Assembly: GCA_034440495.1 (NCBI GenBank)
Contig: JAWXCE010000068.1
Span: 1 to 12,382 of the forward strand
DNA from: JAWXCE01 sp034440495
GTDB lineage: Bacteria > Pseudomonadota > Alphaproteobacteria > Rhizobiales > Rhodomicrobiaceae
DNA length: 12,382 nt
Direction of reading: 5' to 3'
In this document: positions 1-6,529 of the stretch, one piece after another
Numbering within the stretch: position 1 is the stretch's first letter
Layout of the letters: the number at the start of each line of letters is the position of its first letter
Translations under genes and position numbers: made by a program
The notes under the pieces: generated by a model
What the model was told of the DNA's origin: nothing
Seen by the model: the letters and a program-made list of their open reading frames with translations, nothing else
The model's database searches: none

Positions 1-86
1 GCGGGGCTTTGGGAGTCCTGAGCACTGACAGACGCGCCAGGTGAAAGCATCAAAACGAGAACCAAAAATACTAGAGTCTTTGTCAT
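1..86 (-). CDS. N-terminus of an exported protein (partial, runs off left edge)
   Basis: An ATG at 86 on the minus strand opens a frame that stays open to the window edge (28 codons plus 2 bases). The translation begins MTKTLVFLVLVLMLS and continues to ASVSAQ: one positively charged residue, a long Leu/Val core, then a small-residue site (V-S-A before Q). This is a typical Sec signal peptide with predicted cleavage after residue 22. A GGGG stretch five bases before the ATG can serve as a weak ribosome binding site. The gene lies 119 bases downstream of the cytochrome c gene on the same strand, so the two may be cotranscribed. In related genomes I recall a peptide-type ABC transporter binding protein near this cytochrome, but nothing in the 28 residues proves that. 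The mature protein is unknown; the secreted nature is the only supported statement. Confidence 0.6.
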   Translation of the reverse strand, partial: MTKTLVFLVLVLMLSPGASVSAQDSQSP

Positions 87-205
87 TATTGCCCCGCGCA
101 GACTGATGAAAGGGTAAGCCGGAATAACCATGAAACGCCACGCCCTGTCACCGCCAGTTAAATATTTGTCATCCAGCGGGAAAATCCTGACCTCGTGACA
201 TTGCC

Positions 206-763
206 TTACTTTCCGGGCAAAGGCTTTGGCGCGTCGCTGAGTGAGCGCAGGTAAGCGATAACGGCTGCGCGTTCCTCATCTTTCTTTATCCCGCCAAACG
301 CCATTTTGGTTCCAGCGATATAACCTTTTGGGTTGAGCAAAAATCCGTTCAGGGCGTCGTAATTCCACTCGCCGCCTTTTTCCTTCAGCGCGCCCGAATA
401 CGCAAAGTCCGGAGCGGAGCCAAGAGGTTTGTCAACGATGTTGTAAAGGTTCGGTCCAATTCCGTTCTTGCCGCCACTGTCGAATGAATGGCAGGACGCG
501 CAGCGTTTCGCGGCGGACTGTCCATCCTCGACTTTTGCATTTACAAGCAGTTCCGCAATAGGTTTTGACGTGGCGGCGTTGCCCGCGTCCGCTTTCGCTT
601 CCGCGTCGACCGCTGCGACTTCTACAATTTTAACTTCCTTGTAATCTTTGCCGTATGGTTTGCCAGTAGGATAAACTTCGCTGATGAGTGTGCCAGCGCC
701 AAAAATGACCAGCAGCGCCGAGAGCACCGAGCCCGCGATTTTGTTAAACCTGAAGTCGTCCAT
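206..763 (-). CDS. cycM: Membrane-anchored c-type cytochrome (CycM-like)
   Basis: A 185-residue monoheme cytochrome c of class I, held in the inner membrane by an uncleaved N-terminal helix (about residues 10-30) with the heme domain in the periplasm. The haem attachment motif CASCH is at residues 88-92 and the likely axial methionine is M154 in GTKMAFGG. An Ala/Asp/Glu-rich linker (about 45-75) joins anchor and domain. In rhizobia, CycM-type proteins carry electrons between the bc1 complex and aa3-type terminal oxidase; that role is inferred from the family. The gene is divergent from kdsB with 149 bases between start codons, which must hold both promoters. The order cycM, kdsB, pheA is, from memory, common in Hyphomicrobiales and supports the call. 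Length and layout fit the family. Confidence 0.88.
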   Translation of the reverse strand: MDDFRFNKIAGSVLSALLVIFGAGTLISEVYPTGKPYGKDYKEVKIVEVAAVDAEAKADAGNAATSKPIAELLVNAKVEDGQSAAKRCASCHSFDSGGKNGIGPNLYNIVDKPLGSAPDFAYSGALKEKGGEWNYDALNGFLLNPKGYIAGTKMAFGGIKKDEERAAVIAYLRSLSDAPKPLPGK

Positions 764-912
764 GGAATTCCCTCGCGCTTCGTTTGCAGCCAGCGTGTTC
801 TTCGTCGCGGATATAAATGCTATTGCTTCAACCTTGCAATCCCGTTACGCGAAAGAACGAGGAAAAGACGCTCTGCACGGCATCGTGTCGCAAGCAGACG
901 GGAGAAAGTCTC

Positions 913-1686
913 ATGGCCGAACCGCTTATCATTATCCCTGCGCGTCTGGGCGCAACTCGCCTGCCTGGCAAACCACTGGCGGATATTCACGGCGAACCGA
1001 TGATCGTGCATGTGTGGCGCCGGGTGATGGAGGCCAGGGCGGGCGCGGTTTTTGTCGCGACGGATTCGAGCGAGATCGCGGATGTCGTGAAGCGCGCGGG
1101 CGGCGAAGCGGTTATGACCGGCTCGCATCACGAAAGCGGCTCGGATCGCGTTTTCGAGGCCGCTAATATTGTCGATCCAACCGGCGCCGCGAGCGTTATC
1201 GTCAACGTGCAGGGCGATATGCCGACGCTGCTGCCCGATGTGGTCGCCGCCGCGCTTGAACCGCTCGCCAACCCGGCTGTACACATCGGGACCGTTGCGT
1301 CGCCTATCACCGAGCCAAGCGAATGCCTCGACCCTGCGGTGGTGAAAATCGTGCCGTCCGCGTTTTCGGCGCCCGGCATTTTCCGCGCCATCTATTTCTC
1401 GCGCGGCGGCGCGCCCTACGGCCCCGGCGCCTATTACCATCATATCGGCATTTATGCGTTCCGGCGCACGGCGCTGGCTCGGTTCGTCGAATTGCCGCCA
1501 TCCGTGCTGGAGCGGCGCGAGCGGCTGGAGCAATTGCGCGCACTTGAAGCCGGAATGCGCATCGATGTGCGCCTCGTTGACAGCACGCCCTTCGGCGTCG
1601 ACATGCCAGCCGACCTGGAGCGCGCCCGCGCCTTACTCGCCCCCAAGCCGGACGGCCCATCCCCCTTAAAAGCGGCAGTCGTTTGA
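913..1686 (+). CDS. kdsB: 3-deoxy-manno-octulosonate cytidylyltransferase (CMP-Kdo synthetase)
   Basis: Cytoplasmic enzyme that activates Kdo with CTP to CMP-Kdo, the donor for attaching Kdo to lipid A in lipopolysaccharide. The start at 913 gives 257 residues beginning MAEPLIIIPARLGATRLPGK, the nucleotide-binding signature at the very N-terminus as in the family; a GGGAG about seven bases upstream supports it. The frame is open back to 817, but those residues look unlike KdsB. Other family motifs are VATDSSEI (48-55), HESGSDR (73-79), NVQGDMP (98-104), YHHIGIYAFRR (175-185), LEQLRALE (205-212) and GVDMPADLE (228-236). Length is normal (about 250). The reading frame is intact. It is divergent from cycM; in relatives pheA follows directly, whereas here a restriction-modification pair intervenes. 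Confidence 0.95.
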   Translation: MAEPLIIIPARLGATRLPGKPLADIHGEPMIVHVWRRVMEARAGAVFVATDSSEIADVVKRAGGEAVMTGSHHESGSDRVFEAANIVDPTGAASVIVNVQGDMPTLLPDVVAAALEPLANPAVHIGTVASPITEPSECLDPAVVKIVPSAFSAPGIFRAIYFSRGGAPYGPGAYYHHIGIYAFRRTALARFVELPPSVLERRERLEQLRALEAGMRIDVRLVDSTPFGVDMPADLERARALLAPKPDGPSPLKAAVV

Positions 1687-1761
1687 ATGATCGTGGGTTG
1701 CCAGTTGTTAGCAAACTTAAAGTGCTCTTCCGCTCAACCTACATGAAGGTTACGTTAGCGG

Positions 1762-2676
1762 ATGTTATTGAATCAGACAAAAAGTAAACGCAGCGCCGAT
1801 TTATTTCAGCAAAAACTGGGATTCGTTGAAAAAGCGAAATTCAGATCGCTGCTCTATCAGGGTGACTGTCTAAAAATTCTTCCCTTACTCAAAGCTGAAA
1901 GCGTCAACCTTATTGTCACATCACCACCATATGCCGATCAGCGGAAACACACATATGGCGGCGTATCGCCGGACAACTATGTGGAATGGTTCCTGCCCAT
2001 TGCCGATGAAATGTCGCGCGTGCTTCACCCGCGAGGTTCATTCGTGCTGAATATCAAGGAGCGGGCGGTCAACGGCGAGCGCCATACATATGTTCTGGAA
2101 CTGATCGTGGAGATGCGGCGACGGGGATGGCTCTGGGTAGAGGAGTACATCTGGCATAAACGAAACTGCTACCCGGGGAAATGGCCCAATCGCTTCCGAG
2201 ACGCCTGGGAGCGTTGTCTGCATTTCACCCGCGCCAAACAGTTCGACATGTATCAGGACGCCGTCATGGTTCCCATGGGTGACTGGCGTCACGCCCGGCT
2301 CAAAAGCCTGAGCGAGACGGACAAAAGGCGCGACGAATCGAAGGTTAAAAGCGGCTTCGGCAAGAAAATCGAAAACTGGGTGGGCCGCGATATGGCCTAC
2401 CCAACAAATGTTTTACATCTGGCTACGGAGTGCTCTAACCGCGCGCACAGCGCGGCCTTCCCGGAGGGGCTGCCTGAATGGTTTATCAAGCTTTTCTCAA
2501 AAGAAGGCGACACCGTTCTTGACCCGTTCGCTGGGTCGGGCACAACGTTGCGCGCGGCGGCGAACTTGGGCCGTAGCGGCATCGGAATAGAACTTTCTGC
2601 GGCGCATTGTGAACTTGCGGCGAAGGAGCTTTTGCTTAAGCTCACTGGCAGCAAAGGCGCATTGCGTTATGAATGA
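1762..2676 (+). CDS. Type II DNA methyltransferase, beta class (N4-cytosine or N6-adenine)
   Basis: A 304-residue S-adenosylmethionine-dependent amino-methyltransferase that should protect host DNA from the endonuclease encoded next. The catalytic motif IV, TSPPY, is at 53-57 and the AdoMet-binding motif I, DPFAGSGTT, at 254-262. This order (catalytic motif first) is the permuted beta class. The segment between them, about 100-235, is the expected target-recognition region. HSAAFPEGLPEWFIKLFS (229-246) just before motif I is also typical of this family. A serine before PPY is more usual in N4-cytosine enzymes but does not exclude N6-adenine. The ATG at 1762 has no strong ribosome binding site (AAGG lies about 12 bases upstream), and 75 bases separate it from kdsB. 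Base composition is lower in GC than kdsB and pheA. Target sequence cannot be read from the protein. Confidence 0.9.
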   Translation: MLLNQTKSKRSADLFQQKLGFVEKAKFRSLLYQGDCLKILPLLKAESVNLIVTSPPYADQRKHTYGGVSPDNYVEWFLPIADEMSRVLHPRGSFVLNIKERAVNGERHTYVLELIVEMRRRGWLWVEEYIWHKRNCYPGKWPNRFRDAWERCLHFTRAKQFDMYQDAVMVPMGDWRHARLKSLSETDKRRDESKVKSGFGKKIENWVGRDMAYPTNVLHLATECSNRAHSAAFPEGLPEWFIKLFSKEGDTVLDPFAGSGTTLRAAANLGRSGIGIELSAAHCELAAKELLLKLTGSKGALRYE

Positions 2677-3442
2677 GTTGCGCCTTGCCGAGGTGGCCAG
2701 CTTTATCGAAAATCATATTGGCCCCGGATTTCACGACAAAAAAATCGACAAGGTAAAGCGCCTAACACTTAACGATGTGCTGCGACGCAAAAACCCCTAT
2801 CTCTATCGCGCCAAAGCGACTCTTACGGCTAACGACTATATTACCGCCGTTCTTGACGCCACGGCCTCGTCAGCTGAGGAAACCGTGTTCGGCAACTTTC
2901 TTGAGAGAGTGGCCGTTTTCGTGTGTGAAAGCGTTTTCAAAGGTCGAAAGTCGTCGGCAGTCGGGATCGATCTGGAGTTCGATTACGAAAATACACGGTA
3001 TTTAGTTGCGATTAAATCCGGGCCCAAATGGGGAAATTCATCCTCAAGAGCCAAGTTAAAAACTAACTTTATTACCGCCAGAAAAACCTTGTCTACCTCA
3101 GGTGGTTTGGAAGGCCGTAGTATAGAATTTATCGAAGGTTGTTGCTATGGCATTGATAATAATTTTAAAAAAGATTTTCATCGAAAGCTATGCGGGCAGC
3201 GACTCTGGGAATTTATCTCAGGTGGCAATGAGCAACTTTATACTCAGTTAATCGAACCCATTGGCTTCTCGGCAAATGAGAGAAACGACGAACTTAAAGT
3301 CCTTTACGCAGCAAAGCTCAATCTTTTCACCGCTGAGTTTATTGAACGATTTTGCGACGCAGGCGTCATCAACTGGCAAAGGTTGGTCACATACAATTCT
3401 GGTAAGCATGTGCCGATAATCCCCAGACTCGACACTGCATAA
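2669..3442 (+). CDS. PmeII-family type II restriction endonuclease
   Basis: A 257-residue protein that closely resembles what I remember of the PmeII family of type II restriction enzymes: the N-terminal KNPYLYRAK block (41-49), FGNFLERVAVFV (74-85), KSSAVGIDLEF (94-104), VAIKSGPKWGNSS (113-125), GCCYG (157-161), CGQRLWEFISG (175-185), and a C-terminal INWQRLV-YNSG (235-245). D101, E103 and K116 are candidate metal-binding and catalytic residues of a PD-(D/E)xK fold; the usual acidic residue two before the lysine is alanine here (A-I-K). The start at 2669 overlaps the methyltransferase stop by 8 bases, so translation is probably coupled and methylation comes first; AAAGG at 2653-2657 is the likely ribosome binding site. 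The gene is AT-rich (14 G+C of 60 bases at 3121-3180, against 45 of 60 at 3601-3660 in pheA), a sign of transfer. Confidence 0.78.
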   Translation: MNELRLAEVASFIENHIGPGFHDKKIDKVKRLTLNDVLRRKNPYLYRAKATLTANDYITAVLDATASSAEETVFGNFLERVAVFVCESVFKGRKSSAVGIDLEFDYENTRYLVAIKSGPKWGNSSSRAKLKTNFITARKTLSTSGGLEGRSIEFIEGCCYGIDNNFKKDFHRKLCGQRLWEFISGGNEQLYTQLIEPIGFSANERNDELKVLYAAKLNLFTAEFIERFCDAGVINWQRLVTYNSGKHVPIIPRLDTA

Positions 3443-3464
3443 CGCCCGTGATTTACAAATATCT

Positions 3465-4349
3465 ATGAAAAAAATATCCGCAAAGCCAGCCGCTCGGATC
3501 GCCTACCAGGGGGAGCCGGGGGCGAACTCGCACATTGCCTGCACGGCGTTCGCGTTCGCTATGGAGCCGATGCCTTGCCCCACGTTCGAGGATGCGCTGG
3601 CGGCGGTGAAGTCCGGCGCGGCGGCGCTCGGCATGATCCCGGTGGAGAACTCGGTCGCGGGCCGCGTCGCGGACGTGCATCACCTGCTGCCGGACAGCGG
3701 GCTGTTCATCGTCGGCGAGCATTTCGAGCGGGTTTATCACCAATTGCTTGTGCTGCCGGGCGCAGACGCCTTCGCGCTCAAAACCGTGCACAGCCATACG
3801 CATGCGCTGGGCCAGTGCCGGGGCGTTATTCGCGCGCTGAATCTGAAGCCTGTGGTTGAAGCTGACACCGCAGGCTCCGCTCGCATGCTGCACGAAGAGG
3901 GCGATCCGACGAGGGCGGCGATCGCATCCAAGCTCGCCGCGCAGATTTATGGCCTCGACGTGCTCAAAGAAAATATCGAGGATGCCGCCCACAACACGAC
4001 TCGCTTTCTCGTTCTCGCCAACGCCCCTCGCGAGATTGAGCCTGGGAACGGGCCGCTTCTAACTACCTTTGTCTTTCGCGTCCGCAACATTGCCGCCGCG
4101 CTTTATAAAGCCATGGGCGGTTTCGCGACCAATGGCGTCAACATGACGAAGCTGGAATCCTACCAACTTGAGGGCAGCTTCAACGCCACGATGTTTTACG
4201 CAGACATCGAAGGACACCCCGGCGAGCGCAACGTGGCCCTAGCTCTTGAGGAACTGCAATACTGGTCGTCCGAGGTGCGCATCCTCGGCGCTTACACCGC
4301 CAGCCCGTTTCGCGACGAACTCAAACGCCGCGAAGCGCCTCAAGCCTGA
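3465..4349 (+). CDS. pheA: Prephenate dehydratase
   Basis: Converts prephenate to phenylpyruvate, the committed step to phenylalanine, in the cytoplasm. The 294-residue protein is the stand-alone form without a chorismate mutase domain. The catalytic periplasmic-binding-like domain spans about 10-185, with AYQGEPGANSH (13-23), IPVENSVAGRV (58-68) and the catalytic TTRF (178-181). An ACT domain for phenylalanine feedback follows (about 198-278); its usual ESRP motif reads ESYQ (231-234), preceded by the conserved GVNMTKL. The start at 3465 gives MKKISAKPAARIAYQGE, placing the first strand where expected, but no clear ribosome binding site is visible in the 22 bases after the endonuclease stop. 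That short spacing suggests readthrough from the restriction-modification genes, or a promoter within them. The frame is intact. Confidence 0.93.
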   Translation: MKKISAKPAARIAYQGEPGANSHIACTAFAFAMEPMPCPTFEDALAAVKSGAAALGMIPVENSVAGRVADVHHLLPDSGLFIVGEHFERVYHQLLVLPGADAFALKTVHSHTHALGQCRGVIRALNLKPVVEADTAGSARMLHEEGDPTRAAIASKLAAQIYGLDVLKENIEDAAHNTTRFLVLANAPREIEPGNGPLLTTFVFRVRNIAAALYKAMGGFATNGVNMTKLESYQLEGSFNATMFYADIEGHPGERNVALALEELQYWSSEVRILGAYTASPFRDELKRREAPQA

Positions 4350-4379
4350 CGCACAGGCAAGCCTTCATCAGGCGAAGGC
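4344..4379. terminator. Tandem short hairpins at a convergent gene junction (possible terminator)
   Basis: Two inverted repeats sit side by side where pheA and the glutathione transferase gene converge with only 18 bases between stop codons. GCCTG (4344-4348) pairs with CAGGC (4354-4358) around a 5-base loop, and GCCTTC (4361-4366) pairs with GAAGGC (4374-4379) around a 7-base loop. Neither is followed by a run of T on either strand, so factor-independent termination is doubtful, and both run into coding sequence. The function is inferred from position only. Confidence 0.3.
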
Positions 4380-5051
4380 GCTGCCCGCTGGCAAATTGCC
4401 GCCCTGTTCGGAGCGCGCGCCATCCCGCCAGGTTTGCATCGCCGGATGTTCGATGATCGTTCGCGCGTAAGCCGCCGCCGCGCCATCGTCGCCGTAATCA
4501 GCGAGTTTAACGTTGTACGTCTGGAAGCGGGTCGCAACGGGCGAAAACATGGCGTCGGCGGCCGAGAATGCGCCGAACAGATATGGTCCCTGCGCCTCAT
4601 AAGTGGAGCGCGCCATTTTCCAGATGGCCACAACGCGGCGGATGTCGGCTTTCACGCCATCGCTAATATCCGGTGTCGGGTATATGGCCAGTAACTCCAT
4701 CGGCATTTCGCGGCGCAGAAGGTGGAAGCTGGAATGCATTTCGGCGGATATCGAACGGGCCATGGCGCGCGCTGCGATATCCTGGGGCCATATGTGCGCC
4801 TCTGAATGCTGCTCGGCAATGAACTCGATGATAGACAAACTATCCCAAATGGTGAAATTTGGGGTTTTAAGAACAGGTACATTGCCCGATGGTGAATATT
4901 CAAGGATTATAGAGCGCGATTCCATGCGCCTCAGGGGAACATTGATCTCCCGAAAGGGGATTTCGGAGGCTGTCATGGCGATCCAGGGGCGTAAGCTCCA
5001 TGACGACCAGTTTTTGTTTCCTATCACCAGTTCATAAGCCGTATTATCCAT
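4368..5051 (-). CDS. Glutathione S-transferase family protein
   Basis: A 227-residue cytosolic protein with the two-domain glutathione transferase layout. The N-terminal thioredoxin-like domain (about 5-85) has NKNWSSWSLRPW (12-23), with serines at the position of the catalytic residue in Ser-type enzymes, NVPVLK (57-62) with the cis-proline P59, and WDSLSIIEFIAE (69-80), which binds the gamma-glutamyl part of glutathione. The C-terminal part is an all-helical substrate domain; LFGAFSAADAMFSPVATRFQTY, split by families into the LFG and SxADAM motifs, is typical of bacterial zeta-like or YfcF-like members. Substrate is unknown; detoxification or isomerisation is only inferred. The ATG at 5051 is preceded by an AAGGA-type site about 11 bases upstream. 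The gene is divergent from the aminopeptidase gene, with 62 bases between starts. Confidence 0.85.
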   Translation of the reverse strand: MDNTAYELVIGNKNWSSWSLRPWIAMTASEIPFREINVPLRRMESRSIILEYSPSGNVPVLKTPNFTIWDSLSIIEFIAEQHSEAHIWPQDIAARAMARSISAEMHSSFHLLRREMPMELLAIYPTPDISDGVKADIRRVVAIWKMARSTYEAQGPYLFGAFSAADAMFSPVATRFQTYNVKLADYGDDGAAAAYARTIIEHPAMQTWRDGARSEQGGNLPAGSAFA

Positions 5052-5113
5052 CGCTTCTTGTCCTTGATCGAGATTTTGACTCTCCGAGACGGATACGCAA
5101 TTCGGGAATGATT

Positions 5114-6529
5114 ATGACTCCTTCGTTAAGCAATATTCGCGACGAAATCGCCAGTTTTTTTCTGCCCGATGACGCTCCTGCCGCGCCTTTATGGCTCCTT
5201 AATGGCCGTGCTGACGGTTATAAATGGCTCTCCCAACCGCATCAGGATTGGTTGAGAGCGCTAAACTGGAAGCCAGCGGCGGGGGCCTGCATCGCGCTGC
5301 CAGACGCGACCGGCATAGGCGGCGCCGTTGTCGGCCTTGGCGAGGATGCCCACCGGCACGCCACTCCCCTGATCGCGGGCGCCCTTTCACATTATTTGCC
5401 CGAGGGCAATTATCATTTCGCGGAGCAGCCGGAGACGCCTGAGCTGGCGGCGCTCGCCTGGGCTATGGGCGCATATGCGTTTCATGAGTATCATTCAGCC
5501 GAAAAGCGAGGTCCGCGCCGTTTGCGCCTCCCCAACAACGTTTCCCTTGACGCCGTTCTGGACGCCGCACAGGCGGTGTGGCTTGGCCGCGACCTCATCA
5601 ATACGCCAGCGAACGACTGCGGGCCAGCGGAGCTGGAAAGCGCCGTGCGGGCACTGGCGCGCGAGTTTGGCGCGCAGGTTGAAAGCGTTGTTGGCGACGA
5701 TCTGCTCGTTGGCGGCTTTCGCCTGCATCACGCCGTTGGACGCGCCAGCGACCGCGCGCCCCGGCTCATCGATCTGAAATGGGGGCAGGAGGGTGCGCGC
5801 CGGGTAACGGTCATTGGCAAAGGCGTCACCTTCGATACGGGCGGTCTGGACATCAAACCGGCGTCGAACATGTTACTCATGAAGAAAGATATGGGCGGCG
5901 CCGCATCCGCCATCGCTCTGGCCGCGATGATTATGGCCGCAAAACTCCCATTGCGGCTTAGGTTGCTGATTCCGGCGGCCGACAACAACATTTCCGCCAA
6001 CGCCTTCCGGCCCGGCGACGTGATCCGCAGCCGCAACGGCGCGACTGTCGAGATCGGCAACACGGACGCGGAGGGGCGCCTGCTGCTGGCTGACGCCATC
6101 GACCTTGCCAATGAGGACGAGCCGGATACAATCGTTACACTCGCGACCTTGACGGGCGCAGCGCGCGCGGCGCTTGGGCCTGATCTTCCGCCGTTCTACA
6201 CAGATGACGAAGCATTCGCCGCCGCTCTGGCCGAGGCAAGTATGCGGGTCGGCGATCCACTCTGGCGGATGCCGTTCTGGCCGAATTACGATGTGTATCT
6301 CAAAAGCGAAATCGCAGACATGAACAACGTAGGCGGCGGCGGTTTCGCCGGTTCTATCGTTGCGGCGATGTTTCTGAAACGTTTTGTGAAAAAAGCCCGC
6401 CGTTTCGCACATTTCGATATTTACGGCTGGATGCCGCGCGCACTTCCCGGCAAACCGGCGGGAGGAGAGCCGCAAGCGGCGCGCGCGCTATTCGATGTTC
6501 TGGCCCACGAAACAGGAATGGGCCGATGA
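5114..6529 (+). CDS. M17-family leucyl aminopeptidase
   Basis: A cytoplasmic two-metal aminopeptidase, 471 residues, that removes N-terminal amino acids from peptides. The C-terminal catalytic domain carries all residues expected for two-metal binding and catalysis: K236 and D241 in GKGVTFDTGG, K248 in DIKP, D259 in KKDMGG, and D318, E320 and R322 in the family signature NTDAEGRLLLADA. The N-terminal domain (about 1-160) is weakly conserved, as usual. The start at 5114 (MTPSLSNIRDE) has GGGA six bases upstream; the frame opens further upstream at 5000, but that segment overlaps the divergent glutathione transferase gene and is not protein-like. ATG 5108 is an alternative. It overlaps the next gene by ATGA, so the two form an operon. 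It is a PepA/PepB relative of the subgroup linked to NlpC/P60 genes in Hyphomicrobiales (recalled, not tested). Confidence 0.92.
   Translation: MTPSLSNIRDEIASFFLPDDAPAAPLWLLNGRADGYKWLSQPHQDWLRALNWKPAAGACIALPDATGIGGAVVGLGEDAHRHATPLIAGALSHYLPEGNYHFAEQPETPELAALAWAMGAYAFHEYHSAEKRGPRRLRLPNNVSLDAVLDAAQAVWLGRDLINTPANDCGPAELESAVRALAREFGAQVESVVGDDLLVGGFRLHHAVGRASDRAPRLIDLKWGQEGARRVTVIGKGVTFDTGGLDIKPASNMLLMKKDMGGAASAIALAAMIMAAKLPLRLRLLIPAADNNISANAFRPGDVIRSRNGATVEIGNTDAEGRLLLADAIDLANEDEPDTIVTLATLTGAARAALGPDLPPFYTDDEAFAAALAEASMRVGDPLWRMPFWPNYDVYLKSEIADMNNVGGGGFAGSIVAAMFLKRFVKKARRFAHFDIYGWMPRALPGKPAGGEPQAARALFDVLAHETGMGR

Noticed and set aside
684..1166. Open frame spanning the cycM-kdsB divergent gap and the start of kdsB
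   Set aside because: The kdsB part is kdsB in the wrong frame and the rest is low-complexity; no ribosome site or homology recalled.
820..1533. A 237-codon open frame antisense to kdsB
   Set aside because: Arg/His-rich translation without recognisable domains, fully opposite a well conserved gene in GC-rich DNA; a composition artefact.
1743..1787. A 14-codon open frame (MKVTLADVIESDKK) overlapping the methyltransferase start, as a possible leader peptide or controller
   Set aside because: No ribosome binding site and far too short for a controller protein; likely chance.
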